Origin: Chloroflexota bacterium
Lineage (GTDB): Bacteria; Chloroflexota; Dehalococcoidia; FW602-bin16
Length of the DNA stretch: 64,000 bases
Direction: 5' to 3'
Assembly: GCA_004297765.1 (NCBI GenBank)
Contig: SCTZ01000200.1
Coordinates: 40,443-104,442, forward strand
Shown here: in pieces, positions 25,976 through 35,548 of the stretch
How positions within the stretch are numbered: position 1 is the first letter of the stretch
Layout: each line of letters begins with the position of its first letter
Notes under the pieces: generated by a model
What the model was told of the DNA's origin: nothing
Databases searched by the model: none
Seen by the model: only the letters and a program-made list of their open reading frames with translations
Program-made: the position numbers and the translations under genes

Positions 25976-27730
25976 TCAGTTGCTTGTTCGCAGATCCTTG
26001 AGGTTGAGCTCCAACGTTCGCGTGCCGTTCCATTCGTTGGGTTGGAGGGTGTAGACGACGTCCAGCTTGCCGGTGATCTCTGATTGGCGGTCGCCCATGT
26101 TGAAGCCGATGGCGGCGATATCCTGGGCGCCGTCCGCCAGGCGTAGCTTGAGATGACCCTGCCCCACGATTCTGCTGTCCACGACGCGCAGACCTCTGGT
26201 CAGGAAGAGCGGCACGGGGTTGGCCGCTCCGAAGGGGGCGAGCTGGGAGATGACCTGATGGAGGCTCAGGCTCAAGGTCGAGAGGGGCACCTCGGCGTCG
26301 ATGTCGAGAACGGTCTCAGGATGCTGATCGCCCATCTCACTGGCTGCTACCTCCTCCAGGCGGTGGTACAGCGCGATCAGCTTGGGCGTGGGCGCCAGGA
26401 AACCGGCGGCTTGTGGATGTCCTCCGAAGCGTTTGAGCAGATCGCCACAGGACTGCAGCGCCTTCACCACGTTCAGGGTGCCGGGACTGCGGACGCTGCC
26501 CACGCTATCCTCGTCACCGAGAGCGACCACGACGGCGGGACGCCCGTATTCGTCGGCCAGCCTGCCCGCTATGAGGCCAATAATCCCGGGCTGATAGTCT
26601 CGGGAACTCGACATAAGGATGCGCGCACCGCGCGGGAGGCCGACTAGGTTCTCCTTGGCCGTGGCGATGGCGGACCGGGTGAGCTGTTGCCGCTCGACGT
26701 TCAACGCTGACAGCTCGTCGGCCAACATGCGTGCTTCGTCGACAGAGGTGGCCACCAGCAGGCGATAGGCGATGCCGGCGTCCCGCATGCGACCCGCGGC
26801 GTTCAAGCGAGGACCCAGGGCGAAGGCGAGACTATCTGTGTCTAGCTTGCCGAGCTGGAGACCTGCTTTGGTGATTAGCTCGCGCAACCCCAGCCGAGGT
26901 GCCGTGTTGAGGATGGCTAGTCCGCGATTGACGAAGTAGCGATTTTCGCCGACGAGGGGAACCACGTCGGCCACGGTGCCCAGGGCCACAAGATCCAGGC
27001 AGCTTGACTCAGCGGCGATATCGTCCCGACCCATTGCCGCGGCGATGGCTTGAGCTAGCTTGTAGGCGACGCCGACCCCAGCCAGATGTCCACCGGGATA
27101 CTGCGAATCGGGTCGGCGCGGGTTCACCAGCGGCGCCGGAAAAGCGGTTGATCCGGGCGGCACGGCGTGGTGATCTGTCACGACCACGTCCATTCCCAGT
27201 TGCGCGGCCAGGGCCAACTCGGGCAGAGCGCCCACACCGCAGTCGACTGTAACCACCAGTTTTACGTCCTGATCGCGCAGGTAGGTTAGGCCGGCCGCGT
27301 TGAGGCCGTAGCCCTCCTTCAACCGGTGGGGAATATACGTCGAAACGATGCCCCCAGCCCGTGCCAGGGACTCCGAGAGCAAGGCCGTACTGGTCACTCC
27401 GTCCACGTCGAAATCGCCGTAGACGGCGATGGGCTCATCCCCACGAATCGCTCGGAGGATGCGCTCGACGGCCGCGGGCATGTCCGGCAGAAGAGAAGGA
27501 TCGAGTTGCGATTCCCTCTCCGGGGTCAGGAAGAGGCTGGCTTGATCGAAGGTGGTGACGCCACGATTGAAGAGCAACTGTAAGAGAAGCGGATGAGCCT
27601 TCGGCAGTTGTGCGGAAAGCTCGGATGGTATGCGTGGCGCTATCTGCCATCGGTAGCGGCGCCGTGCAGGAAGGAGATCGGGCTCGCCCGAGCCCAACTC
27701 TAGCTCGTCCCAGGGGTCCTCTTCGATCAT
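25976..27730 (-). CDS. recJ: single-stranded-DNA-specific exonuclease RecJ
   Basis: A 5'-3' ssDNA exonuclease in recombination and mismatch repair. At 584 residues it is near the usual core length. DHH-family motifs: 'IAVYGDFDVDGVTSTALL' (DxD), 'VVTVDCGV' and 'DVVVTDHHAVPP' (DHH). 'LGPRLNAAGRM' follows, and the DHHA1 domain carries 'FGGHPQAAGFL'. A C-terminal OB-like region ends the protein. It is the third gene of the radical SAM-fabF-recJ run, 24 bases after fabF. This neighbourhood is not an obvious pathway; operon convenience is the simplest reading. Confidence 0.93.
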   Translation of the reverse strand: MIEEDPWDELELGSGEPDLLPARRRYRWQIAPRIPSELSAQLPKAHPLLLQLLFNRGVTTFDQASLFLTPERESQLDPSLLPDMPAAVERILRAIRGDEPIAVYGDFDVDGVTSTALLSESLARAGGIVSTYIPHRLKEGYGLNAAGLTYLRDQDVKLVVTVDCGVGALPELALAAQLGMDVVVTDHHAVPPGSTAFPAPLVNPRRPDSQYPGGHLAGVGVAYKLAQAIAAAMGRDDIAAESSCLDLVALGTVADVVPLVGENRYFVNRGLAILNTAPRLGLRELITKAGLQLGKLDTDSLAFALGPRLNAAGRMRDAGIAYRLLVATSVDEARMLADELSALNVERQQLTRSAIATAKENLVGLPRGARILMSSSRDYQPGIIGLIAGRLADEYGRPAVVVALGDEDSVGSVRSPGTLNVVKALQSCGDLLKRFGGHPQAAGFLAPTPKLIALYHRLEEVAASEMGDQHPETVLDIDAEVPLSTLSLSLHQVISQLAPFGAANPVPLFLTRGLRVVDSRIVGQGHLKLRLADGAQDIAAIGFNMGDRQSEITGKLDVVYTLQPNEWNGTRTLELNLKDLRTSN

Positions 27731-27754
27731 GAAAGCCTATTAGCCTTTTGGTCG

Positions 27755-28999
27755 CTACTCGTAGCGGCGAAACACCAGCGCGGTATTGTGGCCGCCAAAG
27801 CCCAGGGAGTTGGACAGACCGACGCGCACCTCGGCCCGCCGCGCGACGTTCGGCACGTAGTCCAGGTCGCAATCGGGATCAGGGTTGTCAAGGTTGATCG
27901 TGGGATGCAGCACTCCGCTGTGTATGGCTAGCACCGTCACAACGGCCTCGACGGCCGCCGCGGCGCCAATCAGATGGCCGATCATGGATTTGGTCGAGTT
28001 GATGGCCAACTTGCGGGCGTGATCTCCGAAGAGCGTCTTGATAGCCATGGTCTCGTACTTGTCGTTCATGGGCGTGCCGGTTCCGTGGGCGTTGATGTAG
28101 TCCACCTCGTTCGGCTCGAGACCGGCCTTGCGTAAAGCCATCCGCATGGCGCGCACACCACCCTCGCCGCCTTCGGACGGCGCGGTGATGTGGAAGGCAT
28201 CCCCGGTGCTCCCGTAGCCCACCATCTCCGCTAGGATCCTCGCGCCCCGCTCCTGCGCGAACTCCAGCTCCTCCAAAATCAAGCTGGCGCCGCCTTCGCC
28301 CATGACGAACCCGTCCCGATCTCGATCGAATGGACGGGAGGCCCGCTGCGGCTCCGCGTTGAAAGTAGACAGAGCACGCGCCGAGTTGAAGCCCGCGATG
28401 CCGATGGGCGTGATGCAGGCCTCGGCCCCACCAGTGATGACGGCCTTAACGTCGCCGCGCCGGATGGCTTCGAACGACTCGCCAATGGCGTGGGCCGCAC
28501 TGGCGCAGGCAGAGGTCGTGCAGTAGTTGGTTCCTTTGGCGCCGGTGGCGATAGAGACCTGGCCGGCGCCCATATCGGCGATCATCATGGGAATCAAGAA
28601 GGGGCTCACCCGGCTAGGGCCCTTCTCGGTCAGGACACGGTACTGCTCCGAGAGCGTGATCAGTCCGCCGATGCCGCTGCCGATGATCACCCCGATGTCT
28701 TCAGCGTTGGACGCGTCGATGCGCAACCGCGCGCTCTCGATGGCCTCCAGGCTGGCACACACGACGAGCTGAACGAACCGGTCCATACGGCGTGCTTCTT
28801 TGCGATCCAGCCGTTTGAGGGGATCGAAACCCTTGACCTCTCCCGCGATCTGCGTCTCGAAGCCCTCGGGATCGAATAGCGTGATGCGATCGACTCCGGA
28901 TCGGCCGGCCAGCAGCGCCTCCCAGGTCGACGCCAGATCCAACCCCAGCGGGGTCACGGCTCCTAGACCTGTGACTACTACCCTCTTGAACGGTCCCAT
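27755..28999 (-). CDS. fabF: beta-ketoacyl-ACP synthase II
   Basis: Condenses malonyl-ACP with acyl-ACP in fatty-acid elongation. 414 residues, the usual length. 'RVVVTGLGAVTPLG' opens the thiolase fold. The nucleophile Cys lies in 'CTTSACASAAHAIG' (about residue 165), the first His in 'NAHGTGTPMND' and the second in 'STKSMIGHLIGAAAAVE'. The closing 'NSLGFGGHNTALVFRRYE' is canonical. No acyl carrier protein or other fab genes are adjacent, so it may serve general lipid synthesis or an accessory acyl chain linked to the upstream radical SAM gene. Confidence 0.93.
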   Translation of the reverse strand: MGPFKRVVVTGLGAVTPLGLDLASTWEALLAGRSGVDRITLFDPEGFETQIAGEVKGFDPLKRLDRKEARRMDRFVQLVVCASLEAIESARLRIDASNAEDIGVIIGSGIGGLITLSEQYRVLTEKGPSRVSPFLIPMMIADMGAGQVSIATGAKGTNYCTTSACASAAHAIGESFEAIRRGDVKAVITGGAEACITPIGIAGFNSARALSTFNAEPQRASRPFDRDRDGFVMGEGGASLILEELEFAQERGARILAEMVGYGSTGDAFHITAPSEGGEGGVRAMRMALRKAGLEPNEVDYINAHGTGTPMNDKYETMAIKTLFGDHARKLAINSTKSMIGHLIGAAAAVEAVVTVLAIHSGVLHPTINLDNPDPDCDLDYVPNVARRAEVRVGLSNSLGFGGHNTALVFRRYE

Positions 29000-29026
29000 G
29001 TCATCACCTTGTCGTTTTGGTCAGAC

Positions 29027-30430
29027 TTACCGGCTCGACGTCGAAGCCCCGGTCTTCAGGTTGCCCATGGTCCGGATATAGGCGTCGGCGCTCGTCACAT
29101 CCGCCAACAGCCCGCGGACGCGCTCCAGCGTCGCGACTGGGAAGCGACCGGAGCGTATGCGCTGTCGAATGTCGCTCAGGCTAAGTGTACATGTAGTATA
29201 CAGCCTGGCCATGTTCTGGTAAAACTCTTCAATCGGAAGGCGTGTTGGTAGAACGGTATGCAGGAAGTCGAACACCTCATAGTTGTCGGTAATCAGTTGC
29301 GACCTCATCTGCTCGTAGAACTCGGTGCCCGGCAGCGGGGTCAGAACTGTGAACTGCGGGAAGGTGATCTTCATGCTGCGGACGTAGTCAATGCAGGCGT
29401 CGAAATCCTCGCGTGTCCACTGCGGATCGACGATGAACCCGCCCCACATCTCCACGCCGTACTGGCGCATGATCTCCATGCAGCGCTCGTTGGTCTTGAC
29501 CGAGCTGCTCTTGTTCAGGCTGTCCAACTCGTCCTCGCGAAACTTCTCGAAGCCGATCAGGATGGTGGTGAGCCCGATCGAAGCCCACTTCTCGATGATC
29601 TCCGGATGCCGAACGATGCTATCCGCGCGGGCCTGTATCCAGTACTTCGTCTGGTAGCCCTCGTCCTTGATGAGTTGGTAGATGCGTTCTGAGCGGCGGA
29701 TGTTCTGCAGAAAATTATCATCGACGAAGCAGATGATCTCGCGGTCGAGTTGCCTCAGCTCGCTCATCACCCGCTCCGGGGTCTTGAAGCGGCAGATCTT
29801 CTTGTGGAACTTCCACACGGAGCAAAAGGTGCACCGATAGGGACAGCCACGGGCCGTCTCTACCAGCGCCGGACGCGACCAGAAGTGGAAGTGATACTTC
29901 TCATGATTGCGCTCCGCCAGGTGCCGGGCGGGGAATGGCGTCGAATCCAGATTGGCGATCATCGCGCGGGTTTTCGTGGTGACTTGCTGACCGTCCTTGC
30001 GGTAGATGAGTCCGTCAACCTTGTCCAGCGATCGACCGTGCTCTATCGCATCGACCAACTCGGCGATGATTCTCTCGCCCTCGCCCACCGTGATGACGTC
30101 GACGTAGTCGCGATCGAAGTCGTGTGGCATGAGGCTGGCGTGGTAGCCGCCCACGACTGTCACCGTGCGCGGGTTGATCGACTTGGCGAGCTTGCACACG
30201 TTGTGCATGGCTGGCACGACGGTGGTGTAGCCCGTCACTCCCACCACATCCGGCTGGAAAGACTTGAGCTTCTCTTCCAGCCCCTCCTCCACACGCAGAT
30301 CCAGGATCTCTACCTCATGTCCGGGGAGGCAAGCTGCCAATATCTCTAGCACAAGCGGCTCCGGCCGGATGATGTCGCTGAAACCGATCATGTTCCGATG
30401 CCTTCCAGGCTGGACTAGTAGTATGCGCAT
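29027..30430 (-). CDS. B12-binding domain radical SAM protein
   Basis: 467 residues. The N-terminal cobalamin-binding Rossmann domain is 'RILLVQPGRHRN...LEILAACLPGHEVEILDLR...PDVVGVTGYTTVVPAMHNVCKLAKSINPRTVTVVGGYHASLMP'. The radical SAM core has the cluster motif 'ARGCPYRCTFCSVW' (CxxxCxxC) and 'IICFVDDNFL'. This architecture is shared by hopanoid methylases and HpnJ, BchE and many uncharacterised methyltransferases. The substrate cannot be read from sequence; co-orientation with fabF hints at lipid modification. AAAGGA lies 7 nt before the ATG. Confidence 0.85.
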   Translation of the reverse strand: MRILLVQPGRHRNMIGFSDIIRPEPLVLEILAACLPGHEVEILDLRVEEGLEEKLKSFQPDVVGVTGYTTVVPAMHNVCKLAKSINPRTVTVVGGYHASLMPHDFDRDYVDVITVGEGERIIAELVDAIEHGRSLDKVDGLIYRKDGQQVTTKTRAMIANLDSTPFPARHLAERNHEKYHFHFWSRPALVETARGCPYRCTFCSVWKFHKKICRFKTPERVMSELRQLDREIICFVDDNFLQNIRRSERIYQLIKDEGYQTKYWIQARADSIVRHPEIIEKWASIGLTTILIGFEKFREDELDSLNKSSSVKTNERCMEIMRQYGVEMWGGFIVDPQWTREDFDACIDYVRSMKITFPQFTVLTPLPGTEFYEQMRSQLITDNYEVFDFLHTVLPTRLPIEEFYQNMARLYTTCTLSLSDIRQRIRSGRFPVATLERVRGLLADVTSADAYIRTMGNLKTGASTSSR

Positions 30431-30548
30431 CAGGAATCCTTTCTACTTTGGGATGGCTTGCTCTCGCCAGCCGGACCGGCACCATTGCCGGCTTAGTAAT
30501 CTAGCAGATCGGCCGGCTCCTGTCAAACCGAAAAGGCCGAATTCCAGT

Positions 30549-30578
30549 TTGACAAGGGCGCGGGGACTCGCCTATAGT
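30549..30578 (+). promoter_or_regulatory. promoter of the glycine cleavage operon
   Basis: TTGACA, 18 bases, TATAGT. The expected transcript start near 30585 leaves a leader of only about 18 nt, including the SD, so no glycine riboswitch can precede gcvT on this transcript. Confidence 0.7.
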
Positions 30579-30602
30579 GAGGGATAGGAAGGGAGCAATC
30601 TT

Positions 30603-31712
30603 ATGGAAGATACCACGTCCAGCGGGTTGAGACGGTCCCCCCTTCTGCCCCTCGAGCTGGCGGCTGGCGCCAGACTGATCGAGTTCGGCGGCTGGGAGCT
30701 TCCTCTGCAGTACACCGGCGTCGTCCAGGAACATCGCGCGGTGCGCAGCCACGCCGGACTGTTCGACGTCAGCCATCTGGGACTGATCCAGGTGGAGGGC
30801 GTGGACGCCGTTCCATTCCTCCAATCGCTCCTGACTAACGACATTGCGCAGCTCCTGCTTGGCGATGCGCAGTATACCCTGCTTTGCAACGAAGCGGGGG
30901 GCATTCTGGATGACCTGGTGGTGCTCAGATTGGCTCCCGAGCGGTACTGGCTGGTGGTAAATGCCGCTACCCACCAGCGCGACTGGGATTGGCTAACAAC
31001 GCAAATGCGTAGCCAGCCTCGGTTGGTCGACCTGATGGACCTTTCGAACGCCACGGTGCGACTGGCCCTGCAGGGTCCCGCCTCGGCGGGGATCCTGCAA
31101 CAGCTCAGCCTGTTTCAGGTCTCCGATCTCGGTCGCCTCCGCGTCACGGAGGGTGTCGTATGTGGCGGAATCGCGGTGGTCTCTCGAACGGGGTACACGG
31201 GTGAGGATGGGTTCGAGATCGTCGCCTCCAGCGATCAAGGCACCAGAATCTGGGAAGCGCTCCTGGCCCAGGGCGTTGCCCCCTGTGGGCTCGGAGCCCG
31301 CGATACTCTGCGGCTGGAAGCGTCGTTGCTCCTGTATGGACAGGACATGGATTCGACCACAAATCCCATCGAGGCCGGACTGCGCCCCTTTGTGAAGCTG
31401 AACAAGGGTCCGTTCATCGGCCGGGACGCTATCCAGCGCGTGGCTGCCCAGGGGCCATCTAAAAAGCTCGTCTGTTTCAGGATGCTGGAGAGGGCGGTGC
31501 CTCGCCACGGCTACCCGATCGCCATCGGCTCCAAGATCACCGGGTACGTGACCAGCGGGAACTTTGGCCCTTCGGTGAACGCCTACATCGGCATGGGCTA
31601 CGTACCCTCGCACGCAGCCGCCGTGGGCACAGAGATAGACGTGATCGTGCGAGAAAAGGCGGCTCGGGCTGTGGTCGTCAAGAAGCCCTTCTACCGAGCC
31701 GCAATTCCATAG
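30603..31712 (+). CDS. gcvT: glycine cleavage system T protein (aminomethyltransferase)
   Basis: Transfers the methylene of the aminomethyl-lipoyl H protein to tetrahydrofolate, releasing ammonia. 369 residues, usual length. 'GARLIEFGGWELPLQYTGVVQEHRAVRSHAGLFDVSHLG' is the family N-terminus; 'YWLVVNAATHQRDWDWL' contains the conserved Asn and the catalytic Asp. 'SRTGYTGEDGFEI' and 'GLGARDTLRLEASLLLYGQDMD' form the folate site, and 'VTSGNFGPSVNAYIGMGYV' is the C-terminal barrel. It is the first gene of gcvT-gcvH-gcvPA-gcvPB. Confidence 0.95.
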   Translation: MEDTTSSGLRRSPLLPLELAAGARLIEFGGWELPLQYTGVVQEHRAVRSHAGLFDVSHLGLIQVEGVDAVPFLQSLLTNDIAQLLLGDAQYTLLCNEAGGILDDLVVLRLAPERYWLVVNAATHQRDWDWLTTQMRSQPRLVDLMDLSNATVRLALQGPASAGILQQLSLFQVSDLGRLRVTEGVVCGGIAVVSRTGYTGEDGFEIVASSDQGTRIWEALLAQGVAPCGLGARDTLRLEASLLLYGQDMDSTTNPIEAGLRPFVKLNKGPFIGRDAIQRVAAQGPSKKLVCFRMLERAVPRHGYPIAIGSKITGYVTSGNFGPSVNAYIGMGYVPSHAAAVGTEIDVIVREKAARAVVVKKPFYRAAIP

Positions 31713-31729
31713 GGAAAGAGTCAGAAAGA

Positions 31730-32116
31730 ATGAATCCATCAGAGTTGCGCTACAGCGAGAGTCACGAATGGGTACGCTCGGAGAACTCTAGTGCCACGGT
31801 TGGCATCACCTTCCACGCGCAGGATCAGCTGGGCGACGTGATCTTCGTCTCGCTGCCCGAGGTCGGGTCGACTGTGCAGCAGTTCGCGAAAATGGGCGAG
31901 ATAGAGTCAGTGAAGACGGTGTCAGATCTCATCTCGCCCGTGAGCGGCGAAGTCATTGCCCGCAACGATCAATTGGAGGCGAGACCTGAACTGGTCAACG
32001 AGTCACCGTATGGCGAGGGTTGGCTATTGAAAGTAAAGCTCGGCGATACCGCCCAGTTGGACAAGCTCATCACGGCAGAGGCGTACGAGCAACTGGTCGG
32101 AGAGACCACCGAATGA
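31730..32116 (+). CDS. gcvH: glycine cleavage system H protein
   Basis: The lipoyl carrier that shuttles the aminomethyl group between P, T and L proteins. 128 residues. 'YSESHEWVRSENSSATVGITFHAQDQLGDVIFVSLPEVG' is typical, and the lipoylated Lys lies in 'ESVKTVSDLISPVSGEV'. 'GWLLKVKL' ends the fold. Its TGA overlaps the next gene's ATG as ATGA. No lipoamide dehydrogenase gene lies nearby, so the L protein must be encoded elsewhere. Confidence 0.95.
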   Translation: MNPSELRYSESHEWVRSENSSATVGITFHAQDQLGDVIFVSLPEVGSTVQQFAKMGEIESVKTVSDLISPVSGEVIARNDQLEARPELVNESPYGEGWLLKVKLGDTAQLDKLITAEAYEQLVGETTE

Positions 32117-33420
32117 GCTACGTCCCCAATACCGATGCCGACCGGGCGGCCATGATGGAGGACATCGGTATCTCGTCGGTCGATCAGTTGTTCGAAGATA
32201 TCCCTGCGCAGTTTAGGAAGCCTCCCCTCAATCTGCCGCCGGCGCTGTGGGAGGGCGGGGTGCGCCAGGCGCTGCAAAAGCTGGCCGACCGAAACGTCAA
32301 TCTGACCCGTTACGCTTGCTTTCTGGGAGCGGGGGCCTACCGGCACTTCATCCCCGCGGTGGTGGGCTTCGTCATCAGCCGCAGCGAGTTCTACACTGCC
32401 TACACGCCCTATCAGGCCGAGATCAGCCAGGGCGTGCTGCAGAGCCTCTTCGAGTATGAGTCGATGATGGCCGATCTGACGGGGATGGATATCGTCAACG
32501 CTGGGATGTACGACGGCGCCAGCGCCATGGCCGAGGCCGCCCTGATGGCCGTGCGCATTACCAACCGCGATAAGATCGCCATGGATGCCGGCATTCACCC
32601 GGCCTATCTGGACGTCGTGCGAACCTACTGCCAATCACAGAACGTGACCATCCAGTTGGTCTCGCCGCCCTTCGACGAGCTTGAGTCCGAGTATGCCTGC
32701 CTCGTCGTGCAACAGCCGAGCTATTACGGCTTCTTGGAGGACATGACGCTGGCCGAGCGGGCCGCCCACAACAACGGAGCGCTCCTGATTGTCTCGGTCG
32801 ATCCCATCTCCCTTGGCATGCTCAAACCGCCCGCGGCCTACAACGCGGACATCGTCGTTGGCGAAGCCCAGCCTCTGGGGATCGGGATCTCATTCGGCGG
32901 GCCGTATCTTGGCCTGTTCGCCTGTCGCGAGAAGTACCTGCGGCAGATTCCGGGGCGCTTGATCGGACAGGCCTTTGATACGCAGGGTCGGCGCGGCGCC
33001 GTCATGACGCTTCAGACTCGCGAGCAGCACGTGCGACGCGAGCGGTCCACGAGCAATATCTGCACCAGTGAGACACTCCTGGCCATCGCGGCGGCCGTGT
33101 ATCTGGCCGTAGTCGGAAAAGGAGGGCTCAGACAGGTTGCCTCGCTCTGCTATCACAAGGCTCACTACGCCGCCGCCCGCATCGCCGAGTTGCCTGGCTA
33201 TAGCTTGCCTTTCGACCGGCCCTTCTTCAAAGAGTTCGTGGTCCGCTGTCCGCATCCACCGGCCGAGCTAAACCGGCGGCTGCGCTCGGCGCACATCATT
33301 GGGGGGCTCGACATCGGCCAGTACGCTCACGATTGCATGTTGCTCTGTGTCACCGAGATGAACAGTCGCGAGGAGATCGACCATTTGATCGACCAGCTCG
33401 CCAAGTGGAGCACACCATGA
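32113..33420 (+). CDS. gcvPA: glycine dehydrogenase (decarboxylating) subunit 1
   Basis: N-terminal half of the split, PLP-dependent P protein. With ATG 32113, which overlaps the gcvH stop as ATGA, the protein is 435 residues and begins '[31 protein letters not shown]', the standard GcvPA opening. The track start at 32020 lies inside gcvH and is a shadow. '[15 protein letters not shown]', '[21 protein letters not shown]' and '[14 protein letters not shown]' are family blocks. It ends in an ATGA overlap with subunit 2, as expected for a 1:1 complex. Confidence 0.95.
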   Translation: MSYVPNTDADRAAMMEDIGISSVDQLFEDIPAQFRKPPLNLPPALWEGGVRQALQKLADRNVNLTRYACFLGAGAYRHFIPAVVGFVISRSEFYTAYTPYQAEISQGVLQSLFEYESMMADLTGMDIVNAGMYDGASAMAEAALMAVRITNRDKIAMDAGIHPAYLDVVRTYCQSQNVTIQLVSPPFDELESEYACLVVQQPSYYGFLEDMTLAERAAHNNGALLIVSVDPISLGMLKPPAAYNADIVVGEAQPLGIGISFGGPYLGLFACREKYLRQIPGRLIGQAFDTQGRRGAVMTLQTREQHVRRERSTSNICTSETLLAIAAAVYLAVVGKGGLRQVASLCYHKAHYAAARIAELPGYSLPFDRPFFKEFVVRCPHPPAELNRRLRSAHIIGGLDIGQYAHDCMLLCVTEMNSREEIDHLIDQLAKWSTP

Positions 33421-34856
33421 TCTATCCGGAGAGACTGCTGAAAGAGCTCAGCTCTCCCGGCCGCCGGGGCGTGATCCTGCCGCAGATGGACGTCCCGGAA
33501 TCCCCTCTGCCGCCGGAGGAATATCTACGCGAGGATCTACCTCTGCCTGAGGTCAGCGAGCTGGACGTGGTTACCCATTTCGTGCGGCTGAGCAATCTGA
33601 ACTATGGCGTGGACACTGGCTTCTATCCCCTGGGCAGCTGCACCATGAAATACAACCCCCGGGTGAACGAGCAGATCGCCGGCATGTGGGGCTTCGCGGA
33701 CATCCATCCCTGCCAGCCCGAGGAGACGGTGCAGGGCGCCCTTCAGTTGATGTATGAGCTACAGGAATACCTGGCCGAGATCGCCGGGATGGACGCCACG
33801 AGCCTTCAGCCCGCGGCCGGCGCCCAGGGCGAGCTAACCGGCATCCTGATGGCCCGCGCTCACCACCTTGGCCGGGGCGACCACGAGCGCACCCACGTGA
33901 TCGTGCCGGACTCCGCCCACGGCACTAACCCCGCCACGGCCCACATGGCCGGCTATGAGGTTATCACACTGCGCTCCGACCCCGAGGGCAACGTGGACAT
34001 GCTCCACCTCGAAGAGATCATGGGCAAGCACGTCGCGGCCCTCATGCTGACCTTGCCCAACACCCTGGGGCTCTTCGATCCCCAGATCCTGAAGATCGCC
34101 GAGGTGGTCCACCAATTCGGTGGGATCCTCTACGGCGACGGGGCCAACATGAACGCCCTGCTCGGTCAGGCCAAGCCCGGACAACTGGGCTTCGACATCC
34201 TGCACTTGAACCTGCACAAAACCTTCAGCACTCCACATGGCGGGGGTGGTCCCGGAGCCTGCGCGCTGACCGTCAAGGACTTTCTGGCTGAGTTTCTGCC
34301 CGAGCCGGTGGTGGCGCTCCAGGAGACCGAGCCGCGCTACACCCTGACCCGGCCACACCAGAGAATCGGTCGTATGCTAGCGTTTCACGGCAATTTCGGC
34401 AACCTGGTGCGGGCCTATGCCTACATTCGCACCCTGGGTCCCGAGGGCTTGCGCCAAGTCAGCGAAAACGCCGTGCTGAACGCCAACTATATGCAGCGTC
34501 GGCTGCGCGACGCGTATCGCCTGCCCTACGATCGCCGCTGTATGCATGAGTTTGTCTTGTCGGCCGTGCGGCAGCGCGCGCACGGGGTGCGGGCATGGGA
34601 CATCGCCAAGCGCCTGATGGATTATGGCTATCATCCGCCCACGGTCTACTTTCCGCTGATCGTCGAAGAGGCGCTGATGATCGAGCCGACTGAGACCGAG
34701 GCTAAGCACACCTTGGATGATTTCATCGCCGCTCTGCTCGCCATCGATGCGGAGGCGGAGGGCAACCCGGAGGTCGTGCAGGCGGCACCGCAGACCACGC
34801 CCTACGGACGCTTCGACGAGGCCGCCGCCGCACGAAAGCCAAAGCTACACTGGTAA
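33417..34856 (+). CDS. gcvPB: glycine dehydrogenase (decarboxylating) subunit 2
   Basis: Catalytic PLP subunit of the split P protein, which decarboxylates glycine and loads H protein. ATG 33417 overlaps the gcvPA stop; the protein has 479 residues, while the track start 33333 lies inside gcvPA. '[14 protein letters not shown]' is characteristic. '[17 protein letters not shown]' and '[17 protein letters not shown]' bind the cofactor, and the Schiff-base Lys lies in '[17 protein letters not shown]'. The order T-H-PA-PB fits Gram-positive and Chloroflexota-type systems. Confidence 0.95.
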   Translation: MIYPERLLKELSSPGRRGVILPQMDVPESPLPPEEYLREDLPLPEVSELDVVTHFVRLSNLNYGVDTGFYPLGSCTMKYNPRVNEQIAGMWGFADIHPCQPEETVQGALQLMYELQEYLAEIAGMDATSLQPAAGAQGELTGILMARAHHLGRGDHERTHVIVPDSAHGTNPATAHMAGYEVITLRSDPEGNVDMLHLEEIMGKHVAALMLTLPNTLGLFDPQILKIAEVVHQFGGILYGDGANMNALLGQAKPGQLGFDILHLNLHKTFSTPHGGGGPGACALTVKDFLAEFLPEPVVALQETEPRYTLTRPHQRIGRMLAFHGNFGNLVRAYAYIRTLGPEGLRQVSENAVLNANYMQRRLRDAYRLPYDRRCMHEFVLSAVRQRAHGVRAWDIAKRLMDYGYHPPTVYFPLIVEEALMIEPTETEAKHTLDDFIAALLAIDAEAEGNPEVVQAAPQTTPYGRFDEAAAARKPKLHW

Positions 34857-34885
34857 AGAGCTCCGCAGTATGAGGAACCTAGCGG

Positions 34886-35530
34886 ATGAGCTGTAACCCT
34901 ATCGATCGTTACTGCCGGGTCCTCGATCTGAAGCCCGATGCCTCCTTGGATGAAATCAAGCAGGCCTATCGCGGCATGGCGAAGACCTGGCATCCTGATC
35001 GGTTTCCTGCCGACTCTGGCCTACGTAACACAGCCGAAGTCAGAATGAAGCAGATCAACGAGGCCTACGCAGCCTTGGTGGATTGGCATTCATCTCGCCC
35101 TGCAGCCCATCCGCTTGATAATGCGACGGGGAGCACCCCGGTGCCGACGAAGACAGCACCGCCCCGAACGAGATGGAGACCGCCACGCAGAAGGAAACGC
35201 CACTGGGGTGCGCCACCAGTTAGACGAAACAGGGGGCTCCACCTCGTTCCTGCCCTGCTGTCCGCGGCCGTTTTTGTCGCTCTGATGACGGGATGGGCGG
35301 CCCTGGAGAGCCCGTCCCTCGGCCAGTCGTTCTTCACCATCCAGTCGCTCTCCACCTTCAGATGGATAGATGCAGATGACCAGGGTAGTGAGATGAGCGC
35401 CACTCCCGCGGCCTGGGATAATCCCTACGCCCTACCAGCAAGCGTCAATCCAGCGTTCACCGACGATCCTCCAGCGAGCGCGGACTTCTCGCCGACCACG
35501 CAGCCAGGGTTTCTCCGTCCCCTTCGGTGA
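34886..35530 (+). CDS. membrane-anchored J-domain protein
   Basis: 214 residues. Residues about 5-65 are a J domain: 'DRYCRVLDLKPDASLDEIKQAYRGMAKTWHPDRFPAD...MKQINEAYAAL', with the essential HPD motif that stimulates DnaK ATPase. There is no zinc-finger or client-binding domain. A basic Pro/Arg-rich linker (about 80-115) leads to one membrane helix 'LVPALLSAAVFVALMTGWAAL' and a short, probably extracytoplasmic tail. It would recruit DnaK to the inner membrane face. It follows gcvPB by 29 bases and may share its transcript, though no link to glycine cleavage is known. Confidence 0.8.
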   Translation: MSCNPIDRYCRVLDLKPDASLDEIKQAYRGMAKTWHPDRFPADSGLRNTAEVRMKQINEAYAALVDWHSSRPAAHPLDNATGSTPVPTKTAPPRTRWRPPRRRKRHWGAPPVRRNRGLHLVPALLSAAVFVALMTGWAALESPSLGQSFFTIQSLSTFRWIDADDQGSEMSATPAAWDNPYALPASVNPAFTDDPPASADFSPTTQPGFLRPLR

Positions 35531-35548
35531 CCCCCCGCCTGAATCGTG

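Noticed and set aside
30431-30602. Glycine riboswitch upstream of gcvT
   Set aside because: The predicted leader is about 18 nt and the interval lacks paired glycine aptamer sequence.
32020-32112. N-terminal extension of gcvPA in the ORF track
   Set aside because: It lies inside gcvH in another frame; the ATGA overlap at 32113 and family N-terminus fix the start.
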